This document shows, piece after piece, positions 9,301 through 20,853 of a stretch of DNA of 64,000 bases. Both the position numbers and the translations under genes were made by a program. The DNA comes from Canna indica (taxonomy: Eukaryota > Streptophyta > Magnoliopsida > Zingiberales > Cannaceae). Under the pieces are notes generated by a model. It did no database searches, was not told the origin of the DNA, and worked only from the letters and a program-made list of their open reading frames with translations. Each line of letters opens with the position of its first letter. The first letter of the stretch is position 1. The stretch lies in contig CP136895.1 in assembly GCA_034359265.1 (NCBI GenBank), positions 2,668,501 through 2,732,500 on the forward strand, given 5' to 3'.

Positions 9301-12300
9301 GGATATAATGTCAACTTACAAACATTTTTCTGAAAAGGGAGAAGTTCCAAAATTTATAAGGACAGCTGATAATTTATGCATAAGAAACGAACCCTTTCTA
9401 GACGTTGCAATAGAGCAGTCTTGAACTGACGAACACCGCGTCCACTTGAAGTTGGATCTAATCTATGAGCCTTTTCAAATGCATAGAATCGACCTATTTC
9501 AATTAGAAATAAATAAATAAATAAATAACAAATTAATTGATAACATTGTGGAACAAGATTAGCAACATAGCAATAGAAATTATCTAAGGGGGAGTGCTCA
9601 TTCTAATTTATTTCTACAAAGCTTACTACATGGTATGGCAGAGTGACTCTAGAACAATGTTGTTACCAGGCGCTCGAGCGCTCGCCTAAGCGCCCAAGCG
9701 AGGCAAGGCGAGGCCAGAGCGCCTCTTAACACCTTGAGGCGAGCGCCTTCAATGAGGCACCGCTAAAGCGTTGCGCAGTTCCCAAATGAAGCTCATTACA
9801 AATAAAACTGTTCAACATGATTTGAAGTCCCACCACTAGGCTAAGGTTATTTTTTGTTAGTTTTAACCATTATATATACTAGGATTCTCCTTATAATACT
9901 TCTAAACAAAAAAAAGTAAAGCCGGGACTTTTGGTCGCAACTTTTTCTACCGCACCCTTTACAAACTCTTAATTTTTTTACAAAATATCCAACGGTTGAC
10001 CTTCATTTTCTTCCTCTCATTCCCACCTTCTTCCTCGCCTTTCTTCGGCACTAGTGTATCAAATTTCCAACGACAATCAATCTAGGCAATAAGTCTATCC
10101 TAATTTCCCATTATTCCTTCATAGTTTGTCTTCACTATTTTATTAACATGTTATCAACATGCTCTGTTCTAAAATAACTCGTGAACATGTTCTATTCTAT
10201 GCTTCTATTGTTCTAGAAAAATAGCACTAGAATCCATAATGATGATGGCATAGCTTTCCATCTTGAGGAAAATGGAGGGGGATATCCCCCTCCAAAAAAA
10301 TTATTAATAGATATATAAATTACAAGAAAGGGAGAACACTTAATGATAAAGATTAATGACAATATAACAAATACTAACACTATGAGCCATACTAGTGAAT
10401 CACCAATCTCATGGAGATGAAAATTGTCAAAAATGAAAACAACAAGGTTAGGCACAGCGACTTTAGAATACCCCATATGATGATAGCAATGGGTTGGGCC
10501 GATCCATGACGAAAGGAAGGGGTAATCTAGAGATGGCAATGGGTTGGGCCGACCCATGAGCACTCTATGGAACCTGATGACCATGGCTAAATATTTTTTG
10601 ATTTTTTAATAAATTAGTTGATAATTTAAATTATTTCAAATACTTAAATAAATATTTATTTCATTATTTTTATTTTTTATTATTAATATAATGATATTTT
10701 AGATTTTTAAATATATTTTGATTAATTAGTTAATTTTCAAAATTATCTTTTATTTCTTAAATTAACTATTAAGAATTTTTGAGTTGGCCTGGGACCAACC
10801 TAAACCCAAGCGTTCGAGCCACGGATCGAGTTGGGCCAACCGTTAAATCTTCGAGCCATGTTGGGCATGACTCAGAGATGTTCAAGCCCAATCGGCCCCG
10901 AGCCCTAGCCGACCCAAGCCCAACCAATTGCCACCTTTGGAAATTTTATTAATAGCGGTAATATAAGTTACAATTAAGTGAGAAAAAATATAAAATAACT
11001 CTTAGCTATTAAATAGCAAGGTGAAGTAAAAATTCAAATAAAGAAATCAACATATGAGGAAATTAAGTAGGAAGAAAAAATGAGAATACTCATATCGGAG
11101 TGTTGGAAGCAATTCACATAGATTCCCTATATTTTCCAGGACAAGTAGCATCTAAATAACTATGAGTGTTCCCTTTGCGAATGATTTTAACTTATCCTCA
11201 AATGCATCTTTCTCTCATGCTCCACGTTTAGGATAATGAAACCAACAGTCTGCATAAAGCACTCAGTCATGAGAATGTAGTTTTCTTCCATAGGACCTCA
11301 TTAGTACTATTAATCTATTATATGTTATTGACAATTGAAGTATGGATGTTAACTGAACTGGAAAATAATATTAGTTTTAGATGAGCTAATGTCAAATTTT
11401 CTCTTATTAATGGTCCAATTTGATAATCCAAATTTAATCAAATATAGATGAAAAACAAGATGTTCCTATGTATTAGTAACGAGTTCTAAAAAGAAATCAA
11501 GAATCAACATAACTTGGACAAAAATGTTTGGCATAGCATTGCATAGGATGACCTTCAATAGCATGGACTCTATGACAACCCAATATGGTGTTGCCATTCC
11601 TCGAAAGTATGGAGATAATGGTCCGTGCATGGTTTCATGCTAGCAAATGTTGTAGAACAGTTAATTACATTTTCTTGAATGAGTTGATTCTTCTCTTTTT
11701 TGTAGAAATATGTCATTAATCAAGTCCCAGGCAAGGGTAAAGTTGCTTCGAAGTCCCATCCAAGATTTTAGTAGAAAACATTTGCAGCTAAAGGCTCAAA
11801 AAAGTAAAATCTAAACACCTGGATACCTGCAGTTGTCAATAATAACTTATTAGTTACAATCTAAGGCTCCAGAAACATGAAAAACAGGCTCTTGGGCTCT
11901 TGGTAACCTATTGACAAATAAGTATGCTATACCGCAAGGGCGGATTCACAGTGGGGGCGGGGCAGTGGCCTCCACTGATTTTATAAAACATTACTTAATT
12001 TATTATATATAGTTGTGCACCATATAATGATATATTTATAGAAAAAGATAAATTTTGCCCCCATAACTTCTTAACTAGTGAAATAGTGGTGAGATGAAAA
12101 TAAATCAATAAAAAATTAAGTTTTCCTCTTTCTTTATTAGTCTTTCATTATTTTTATACCATATTCTCACATAGTTCTTTTCCTCCTTTTGCAATCTTGC
12201 ACAAAAAATGCACCAATCCATCTACGATCTAAATATGGTCGCCCCTGGTTTAATACTTCTGGCCATGGATTTGTTGTGATTGTCCACACCAACCCATCTA

Positions 12301-12991
12301 TGATCTAAATTTATGTTCAATTATTGATTAATGTTTGATATGTATATATGAATCACAAAAGATGTAGCGTCAACAATATTGTGTAGTGTCATGTTAATAT
12401 CGAATTATTGCGTGATGTTACATAAAATTTAATATAAATTTAAATTATACAATGATTTCAAATAAGGATGACTCATTGAGACTAACTATCAAAATTATAT
12501 TGAAGATTTTTCTTATTGATAAATGATATTGTTTTTAATTTTCAATATTGCACTTTGAGATGACTTTTTTTTTCTTATTATTATTACTATTCATTTTTTC
12601 CCCAGTACTAAAATTTTCTGAATCCGCCATTGCTACACCCCACAAGAAACATTGGGAGAAGAATCAAGCAAAACAGAAACCCATTCAACTGACAAAACCC
12701 CTCAGCGAACATGATCCGAAGTTGCAGTTAAATTTCGATGCCCGTCGACCGAACCCATAAAGAAAACAAAGATTCCAAGAAACCAGCAACGCCAAGGGGG
12801 GGTGACTCACAGAGATAAGCGACCCGGCGATCTTCCTGCTCGACCTCGTTGGCGACGCGGAGGATGGGCGCTATCTCGACAAGCGACGACGGCACGACCT
12901 CGCTGTCGAACATCGACTCCCCCAGGTTGCCGGCGGTCTGCGTCCGCAGTATCCGCCGCTGCTGCGGCGCTCCTCTTCGAGGCGTAGCCAT
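6359..12991 (-). CDS. Callose synthase (glucan synthase-like), N-terminal exons 1-9
   Basis: Callose synthase makes beta-1,3-glucan from UDP-glucose at the plasma membrane. Exons: 12811-12991, 9393-9493, 8173-8297, 7976-8069, 7757-7867, 7561-7677, 7367-7459, 7180-7271, 6359-6485. All borders are GT-AG and phases join, giving 347 codons. The start is the ATG at 12989-12991. The N-terminus has QRRILRTQTAGNLGESMF and SSLVEIAPILRVANEVE, then the Vta1-like region (RFYAFEKAHRLDPTSS, residues ~61-190), and exon 9 opens the FKS1 domain 1 (LLIWGEAANLRF, PECLCYIYHH). These fit the CalS1/2/3-type clade of about 1900 residues. The rest, including the catalytic and transmembrane parts, is not in the window. 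Intron 1 is 3.3 kb and contains a transposon; intron 8 holds a foldback MITE. Whether the gene continues past the viral insert at 1-4660 cannot be told. Confidence 0.92.
6584..7123. mobile_element. Foldback MITE in callose synthase intron 8
   Basis: The left end begins GGGTTAATTTCAGTATAGTC and the right end is the near-inverse GACTAAAGTGAAATTAACCC. Inward the arms continue to match imperfectly (TTTCACTTTAGT against ACTAAAGTGAAA; a pair reading 'aattggttatgaaat' and 'atttcataacc' lies near the centre). About 540 bp, no coding capacity. No clear target-site duplication was found, so the superfamily is open. Confidence 0.7.
9494..11933. other. Callose synthase intron 1, distal part
   Basis: There are no exons. 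A (AAAT)n run lies at ~9510-9528. A GC-rich palindromic patch at 9665-9780 (repeats of GGCGAG, GCGCC, GAGCGC) resembles the ends of the hAT element at 58678-60486 and is probably a remnant end. A possible second element runs from about 10529 (AGATGGCAATGGGTTGGGCC) to about 10938 (CCCAACCAATTGCCACCTTT), with imperfect inverted ends. Confidence 0.5.
11934..12630. mobile_element. DNA transposon in callose synthase intron 1, near-perfect 9-bp flank
   Basis: Inverted ends are AGGGCGGATTC (left) and its near-complement GAATCCGCCAT (right). The flanks are TGCTATACC (11925-11933) and TGCTACACC (12631-12639), 8 of 9 identical, which fits a target-site duplication of hAT or Mutator type. 697 bp, AT-rich core, no transposase frame. 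Confidence 0.65.
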
Positions 12992-13640
12992 CCTTTTCCA
13001 CTCCTCGTCGCCACCCTTATCTTCCCCTTCCAAGCTCCACTCTTCTCGATCAAAACCACCAGCAGCAATAAATTAAGTAAGAAGCCAAGAAATCAAGCTC
13101 GAACACCGAAATCAAAACTAAGCTTCATCAGGAACCACGAAGATCACCGGATTAATTCCTTAGGGCGAAAACGATCACAGATCTGAGAGTTCCATTGAGC
13201 AAAGAGAAACAAAAGTATAGAGAGCGAATAATGAATGCCTCGACGGCTGAGTGTGAGAGAGAGAGAAGAGGGGATGATGGGGGGACGGTGTGGACACAAA
13301 AGAAAAACAGTACGAAAAAGGCTAGAAGAAGTAAAGAACTACAACTAAAGAGGGAAGGATTGGTGGAGTAGGCTAACATATACCCCTGATCCTTCCCAAT
13401 ATTTACGACACTGCCACCCGTTATTTTTAAAAATCGTAACGGTCCTTATCGACTCCGTATGACAAGACTCAACGCAATAACATGTCGGTTATCTGACACG
13501 ATGATGCCCCGATTAAACGTCGGTTAAGTTTTAGATAGTATCATTACTGTTCGGCCGATTTAAAATATATCTTAAATATCAAGGCATATTATTTATAATA
13601 ATAAAGGATGGTGAGAGAGGAAACAATGATGTAAATATAA
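12992..13640 (-). promoter_or_regulatory. 5' flank of callose synthase
   Basis: The region upstream of the callose synthase ATG is GC-richer near the start and carries GA/CT-rich tracts (13250-13275), common in plant 5' untranslated regions. No sure TATA box or start site can be placed. Nothing coding is supported here. Confidence 0.35.
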
Positions 13641-14215
13641 AACTTAATTATATTTTTTGGTCTCTTCAACTATCGTATTTTTTTAATTTGATTTTTTTTG
13701 AAAAAAATATGTTTAATCTCTCAAAATTTACTTTTATTTTTATCTAATCTTTTTATTAATTTTTTATTTTTATTTTTTATTTTTTATTACTAAGTGTCAA
13801 CACGATAATAATATTAATAAATGATTTGGTGTGGTGCGTCTCACTTTCTCGCAAAAAAAAAAAACCAATATGATAATAATAATATGGATTAAAAAGAGAT
13901 CAAACGATATATATATAGGAATGAGATAAAAAAATATGTATATTTTAATAACATAAAGTATAATAATATATAAATTATTTAATTTATTTAATTTTTTAGA
14001 ATATTTTATTTTTTTATTTGATTTTTTTAATTCAAGATAGTATTGTTATGTTGTGATTTAATATTAAAAATTAACGAAAAATTAATAGTAAAATTAAATG
14101 AAAATAAAAATATTTTTTAAAAAATTAAAACAAAAATTTTTTAAAAAAAATAATGAATTAAATTTAAAAATATATAATATTTTAAATGACCAAAAATATA
14201 ATTAAATCTAAATAT
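13640..14215. mobile_element. Degenerate foldback MITE, AT-rich
   Basis: The left end region CTTAATTATATTTTTTGGTC is mirrored at the right by GACCAAAAATATAATTAA. Inner blocks are also mirrored: 'taatctctcaaaatttacttttattttta' against a degenerate inverse near 14085-14130. The same family as 16655-17275. No target-site duplication could be fixed. Confidence 0.55.
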
Positions 14216-15544
14216 AATTAGCTATATCAATGGTTCATCCATCATCATCAAATGACATTCTGATAGCATCTCGTTTATGAATCATGTTGGAGATCTGAAA
14301 TTGATTGATTGCAAAAGAGAGCCATACTTTGCCCAATTTAATGCGACTCCTGCACACGTATCGGCCATTCATAGTTTCCAGGAATGAAATATAATAATAA
14401 TATAAAGGCTTTTTGGGGGAAAACACATGGTAGCGTTGCCTTTATTGGGGCGGGTCCCACAGTAGAGTACTAGTAGTAGGAGAGAGTGGACATGAACGCC
14501 ACGTCCGATGTGGCATTGGAAACAGCGCTATGCTTCTTTTTAAAAAATGTTGTGTCTTTATTCTGACGCCTATTTTTAGTTTTTGGCAGTCGCCGCCATA
14601 AATAACGTATTGTGTCGGTATTTTGTATCATGTCGGATACGTTTTTAACTTCGGAGCGGTAAAGCAGTAATTCGGATATTTTTGGTGATTTATTAATTTT
14701 CAATGTACTAATTTAGCTCTCAATCTCTCGATCTCTCACCCTCACGTTTACTAAAATAGCTTATTTATTTTTCGCATTTTTTTCGAAATCATTCAAAAAA
14801 AATTTAAAATTATTACTATACTACCTCTTATGTTGGAATGGCATCAAGAATTCGTTAACGAAGCAAACGTGTCATGTTACGTATCATTCACTAATATAAT
14901 CACCCGACACATCATCCGTCAAATATACTACTTTGCTCCCTATAATTTATTTAGAGGCTTTACTTTGCTCCTCAAATTTTCTGGAGCAAGAAGTCCATAC
15001 GAAAAAAATTGCAAAATTATCTATTTTAAAATATTAATTGTCTATGTTTCGTTAATTATGTTGACGTGATATCTAACATATCGAATTTTGACTAAAAATA
15101 TCATCCACATCAGTGTGGGACTTACATCCCACTAACTCATCATCACGTCTATGTCATTACTTATCTTTCATGTTGTCTTCATCCTCCTCCTCATAGCCGT
15201 CTATGACCACGTCATCGTGCACTTCGCGTAGGGTGACGTGGTCGGGGCGACGAAGAAGATGGGTAGCCACGCAAGTGTAATGATGGGTGATGACATGTGG
15301 GTCTCACATTGATGTCATGTGAGCATTTTTAACAAAACATGGAGAACGTTTTAAAAATGTGATAATTTTGCACATTTTTCATTATTGTAACAGTCATTTT
15401 TATTCCAAAAAAATATAAGAGCAAAATAGAGCCTCCGAACAAATATGATGGGCAAAACAGAACACCTAGTAGATGACAGGTCGGATGATTGTATTAGTGA
15501 ATGACATATCAGCTCTGTTAACGAAATTTTGACAATGTTCCAAC

Positions 15545-16210
15545 TAGGGATGTCAACGGGGCGGGTTCGGGGCGGATAGTGCCACACCCGCACCCGCACC
15601 CGCACCCGTTTACTAAACCCGTCTCCCGTACCCGCACCCGCACCCGCGATGGATATCCATCACCCGCACCCTCGCGGGTAATTGATACCCGCGGATATCC
15701 GCGGATACCCATTTAATATATTACAAGAATTTTTATTTTATTATAATAGTATACCACCAATGATTCTCATTTCACCACTATTAATAACTTTGTTGAGAAA
15801 TATTAATTCATAAAATAAACTACGTAACAATTAAATTCTAAATCATAAAATTATCTTAAGAAATATCAATAATTATTTATGAAACATTAAATTTAAAACC
15901 AAAATTAAATTTAAAATCAAGGTACTTTCAATTAAAATTGGAAATTGATATCCCTAAAAATATATTATATTTAGATTTATTTTAAAATTTTCCATTAAAT
16001 ATTTATAAATTAATTTTTTTATATATATTGGCGGGTAGCGGGTATCCGCGGGTGTGGATAGTATAGTATCCATACCCGTACCCGTTTATTAAATGGGTAA
16101 AAATTTATACCCGTACCCGTACCCATGGGTATAATATGTTTACCATACCCGACCCGTATCGGGTAAATATCCGCGGGTAACCACGGGTTCGGATAATATT
16201 GCCATCCCTA
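15545..16210. mobile_element. hAT-like non-autonomous element with GGGTGC-rich ends
   Basis: It begins TAGGGATGTCAACGGGGCGG and ends TTGCCATCCCTA (imperfect inverted repeats, TAGGGATG shared). Flanks are GTTCCAAC (15537-15544) and GTTCCAAT (16211-16218), 7 of 8 equal, an 8-bp hAT-type duplication. Both subterminal regions carry CCCGCACCCGCACC-like and GCGGATATCCGCGG-like short repeats, and the core is AT-rich. Related ends occur at 19776-20296 and 37980-38051. Confidence 0.8.
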
Positions 16211-16425
16211 GTTCCAATGTCATGGTAGTATAGTAACGATTTTTAAAATTTTTTGGAAAATTTTACAAAAAAATCGTAGATAACATATAAGCTCATTCTA
16301 CTAAATGTGATGGGCAAATTAGTACATTCTCCATTTTTTAAATTTAACCTACTAATTACTCGATTGTCTAAATATGGCCTCAATTCTTATTCTAATTCAA
16401 AATATTTTTTTATAGATTTTATCAC

Positions 16426-16428
<3 letters not shown>

Positions 16429-16464
<36 letters not shown>
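16429..16464. repeat. (AT)n microsatellite
   Basis: An uninterrupted AT dinucleotide run of about 36 bp in an AT-rich spacer. Confidence 0.9.
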
Positions 16465-16468
<4 letters not shown>

Positions 16469-16654
16469 TTTTATTTTTATATTTATAAAATTATTATAAA
16501 TAAAACTCTCAACCTCATTAAAGATTTTTGTTTAAAGTCTATAATAATTTCACGACTAAAAAAAACTCATGAAATAAGTTTGTTATAATACAAAAGAGGT
16601 GTTGTAGTTCAAAAAAATATTTTTTATCAAAATATTTCACAATTTTAAAGTCAA

Positions 16655-17275
16655 AATAATTATATATTTTTTCCTTCAAAATATCATGTTTTTTTTTTTC
16701 GTTTGGTCTCCCATTTTTTAAAAAAAATTGTTTAGTTTCTCAATAATTATTTTTATTTTCGTTTGGTTCATCCGTTAATTTTTCGTTAACTTTTGTTGTT
16801 AAGTGCCAACATGGATTAATGAGGGACCAAACGAAAAAAAAAAGATATTTTAAGGGACTAGATGAGAAAATGTATATTTTAATAGCTTAAAATATAATTA
16901 TATATGTATATTTTAATAACCTAAGCATAATGGCGCAATGGCGGCGCGAGCATAGGTCATGGTGGCATAATGGGTCATTTTTTTGATCTAGTCTCCTAAA
17001 ATTATGCTAGGTTATTAAAATATACATATATATAATTATGTTTTAAATTATTAAAAACTATATTTTTTTCATATAGTTCCTTAATATATATTTTTTTCGT
17101 TTGGTTCCTCATTAATCCATGCAGCATTGTTATGTTAGCACTTAACGATAAAAGTTAACAAATGGATTAAACGAAAATAAAAATAATTTTTGAGAGACTA
17201 AACAGAAATTTTAAAAAAATAAAAGATCAAACGAAAAATATATGATATTTTGAGGTATCAAAAATATAATTAAGC
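16655..17275. mobile_element. Foldback element with ~280-bp arms
   Basis: The left arm (CTTCAAAATATCATG, TTTCGTTTGGTC, TTATTTTTATTTTCGTTTGG, GTTAAGTGCCAACATGG) is mirrored in the right arm (TGATATTTTGAGG, GATCAAACGAAAA, ACGAAAATAAAAATAA, TTAGCACTTAACG). The centre (16920-17000) has a GC-richer loop. There is no coding capacity. The termini are about AATTATATTTTT; no clear target-site duplication. Confidence 0.75.
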
Positions 17276-19775
17276 GAATTTAATTTTATAAACTTTGTTC
17301 AAAATTCTTTAATGTATCAGAGAATTTAAAAATATTTTTATACTTAAATTCAATTCACTTGAATAGTGATTGAGACACAGGGACTTGTGTAATTAAGTCG
17401 CATCTCAATTAGTTGCAACCATCATTCTATAAGTTACTATCGTTAAACAATAGTAACTACCATAAGAGGGAAAATACTCATGTTCCCTCTAATTGGTCAC
17501 ATTACTTTTATCCTTAGCGTATCAACCCAATCATTTTCATCCGGTAATAAAAATAATAGATTACATAGAATAGGCATTGTCCCCGCTAAACTGGCATATA
17601 GCGGCTTGGCGCCACAACCTAGGTTGTACAACTACAACGTCTCGACAATGCAAAACACGACAACACGACTACCCTCGAGCATTGTTGTGTGCTTAGTGGA
17701 GCTTGACGCTAAAATCGATCGGAGCACACAACCTGGGCAAGCGCAATTGTTACTATCATGGTCGTCCATGTATCTTCTTCTTCGCATGTATCACCAAAAA
17801 CCTCCAAAAAAAATAAATTTGCTTCAAAATCCTTCAATCACAAACCAACTAAAAGTAATCAAATAGATGATCGAACAACTCAAAACAAACCCCTAATTCG
17901 AGCATCTTATGAGCATGATAAATCTTTCGTATCTCCGTATAAGTTCTTTCAAGTTAAAAATATGAATGATAAATAGAAGGGAAGATATCCTACATCAGAA
18001 TGCAAATCCCCTTCTTGCCATGCTAGCACTCCGCCTCCACGCACACATATCTCCTCAATTTACGACTATAAGCCTAAAGAGAAATGAGAACAATAATAAG
18101 GCAAGAGGTAAGTGAGGGCTCGGGCTTTTTGCATAAAAGCCTCACAATATTTTATAGTTATGAAAATGACTCCTCAAATTAGTAATTATTTAAAATAAAT
18201 TAAATTAAAATTAAAATAAAAATAATATGGGTATAACATACATAAACTATATAACATTTCAAACTTATCCAAGCTTTCAAACGTTATTCACGTTGGCGTC
18301 CCTACCATCTTCCCTTCACATAACCCTTCCATTTTCATTTTAGTGACATGACATATTAAGTAAATTATTTAATTTTTTAAAAATAAAATAAAATGACTTT
18401 CATCAACTTAGTTAAGAATACATTATTTCTTTAAATAAATTTCAAACCAATATATTTAAACTAATAACTACCATGTTTTAAACCCGTTAATACTCGACTC
18501 ACACATTGTTATCGAGCTATCGTGTCTGGGCCAAAACATTGTCGGGGTCTACGTCGGATTGACCCAATAAACCCGAGAACCTGACCCGACCCGAACTATT
18601 TGGGTTGGGTCAGGTCGAGTAATCTAGTTAGGTCAGGTACAATCCGACCATATATAATTGGACCGGGTCTCGAATTTCAAATTTTGAAACCTCATTACCC
18701 GAGATTCGACTCGATGAACCAATCATTTATATTTTATAATTATTTTTAAAATATTAAATTAAAAATAATAATTTTAAAATATTTAGATAATTATCTTTTT
18801 AAAAAAGTATTTTTAAAATTTCGTTTTTACCTAAATAAGTAAACTCGACTATCGATCTGATCAAATACGAACTAGGTCGGTCGGGTCGGGTCGGGTTTGA
18901 GATGTGAAATTTTTTGAATCCGATCCGATCCGATTACACTTTGATCGAATTTGATTGATTTTTTCTCAAATCGAATTCGACTCTATCCGTGAAGAACCCT
19001 GCGCTTGCCCATCATTCTATATTTCTATTGCATCTTCATTTATGTTTCAGAATTAAATCCAACTTCAACCAGACGAAGCTTTCTAAGATCACGTTGACTT
19101 CATTAACCAAAGGCCAAAGTCTGGGGTTGGACATTCGAATTTAAAATCCAGATCCAAACACGAGACAGCTAAATCATCAAATCACGACGCCGAGATCAAT
19201 TTGACGAATTCTCGGGATCGTCAAGTGTCAAACAATGATTGGGTCTAAAAAGAGAACCCTGCTTACGCAGCAGTACTCAAGCAGGCAGTGGTTTGTCTAC
19301 GTAGACAAATGCAAATCCATGCACGCATCAGATAAACACAAGTCCAGTGGAACATGACACCCCCATCAAAATCTCTTCTTTTTTTTGGCAAAAGGCCGAG
19401 CTTTGCCCACCCCACCTGCATCTTTTTTCTTCCTCCTCTCTCTCTCTTTTTAAAACCTTTTTTTTTATCTAAAGAAAATTAATATATGTGACTTGTGTCT
19501 CTCTCGTCAGGTAAAATAGATGAGAAAGAGAGGCCATTAAAAGATCGAAATATTCCTCCTACTTGAGGATAGAAAGCACAATCTTCGTGTCTTCTTTCAC
19601 CAATTTGCAAGTTGGCCATTATTTTATCGACTTTAATCTATCTAACTTTTTCTTAATCATGTGCTTGTTCACTCCACGTCAGAAAGGATGGGTTATAGAA
19701 GCCTATATATGATGTGCTTATTTGTCTGTTGTTACCTCTTAGCGGGCTTGATAATGTTCTCTCTTTGATTATGAA
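17276..19775. other. Intergenic, no supported gene
   Basis: Open frames at 17480-17976 have no recognisable protein features and are unsupported. From about 18490 to 19000, runs of GGGTCGGGTCGG and CGACCCGACC-like motifs resemble subterminal repeats of hAT-like elements, but ends could not be fixed. CT-rich tracts at 19430-19450. Nothing else was recognised. Confidence 0.45.
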
Positions 19776-20296
19776 TAAAGGTGACAATTTTATCCGCATC
19801 CGTTAACTAAAAATTGCATCCGCATCGTATTCGATTTATATCTACAAGTAAAAATGAATATGAATACAAATACGAATTTAGAAAACTTAATTATATCTGC
19901 GCGAATACGGTGCGAATACGAATATGACAGTGAATTCGTACCGTATCTGTACCGCCTATCCGCGTATTTGAATTACTATTTTGTCCATATAAATTATTAA
20001 TATATATAAGAGTTCTATGATAATTTCATGTCAAGATAAATTTTAAAGTATATTATATATTTATTTTGGATCAATGAATTGGTAATTTTTTTATTTTTTA
20101 ATTAAATATATTATTTTAATTTTTTTTATTAAATACGGTGCGGATACGGATATCCGCATTTGAAGTGGTACGGATATGGATATTTGTATTCACATTCGTA
20201 GCGGATACAATGTAGATACAGATGTGCAGATATGGAGTGCGGTGCAGATACGACTAATCCAGTATCCGCACCATATCCAATCCATTGCCGGCCCTA
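19776..20296. mobile_element. hAT-like non-autonomous element, perfect 8-bp TSD
   Basis: Flanks at 19768-19775 and 20297-20304 are both ATTATGAA. Ends are TAAAGGTGACAATTTTATCC and, read inward from the right, TAGGGCCGGCAATGG (imperfect inverted repeats). Subterminal repeats of GCGGATACGG and TATCCGCA types. 521 bp without a transposase. The same sequence style recurs around viral locus B (27785-27900 and 37860-38051). Confidence 0.82.
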
Positions 20297-20304
20297 ATTA
20301 TGAA

Positions 20305-20853
20305 GGGCCTTTACTCTTTGAGATTTAATAATTAAGCCTTTGTCATTATGTTAAACAAAACGTTTAGGATAACCTTATAACATATATAGTGATTGGTTTT
20401 ACCAGGACATGCATGATGCATCAAATGTAAAAAGCCAACAATAACAATTATTATGAGAACTACCATAAAAGCCCGGGTAATGAGAAATAATAGGTATTAT
20501 TTCTTTAAGAAAATCTTCAAATTCAAATGCAATCAACTTCAACAGAGCACAGGAGAGGATAAGAGGAACAGAAGATCCTACATTACATGTCTACTAATCT
20601 CAGACTAATATTATGATGACTAATGTTGATGCCTTTTTAGGCATTTCGCTGACATATACATGCTCATCAAGTCATCATGAATAGCCGTTCCCCCCTTCAC
20701 CCTTTAGTGTTTCAATGACCAACAAGAGCCAACATTAGGTGGGTTTCTATTCAACAATCGAACAGTGGTTTGAAGGGATTACTTTCAAGATTTTATAAAT
20801 ATCTACAACTGGAACATTGTCTAAAGGATGGAGCAGACCATCTTGAAGTCATC
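20305..20853. other. 3' flank of the chloroplast-protein gene
   Basis: No coding sequence or element was recognised. By position it holds the 3' untranslated region of the minus-strand gene ending at 20854. Confidence 0.4.

Noticed and set aside
10213..10584. 123-codon minus frame in callose synthase intron 1
   Set aside because: It lies in worn transposon sequence, has low-complexity runs and no recognisable domain.
15518..15712. Arg/Gly-rich frame at the hAT left end
   Set aside because: It is a translation of the short CCCGCACC repeats of the transposon.
17480..17976. Two overlapping plus-strand frames as a small gene
   Set aside because: No recognisable protein, no splice partners, AT-rich intergenic surroundings.
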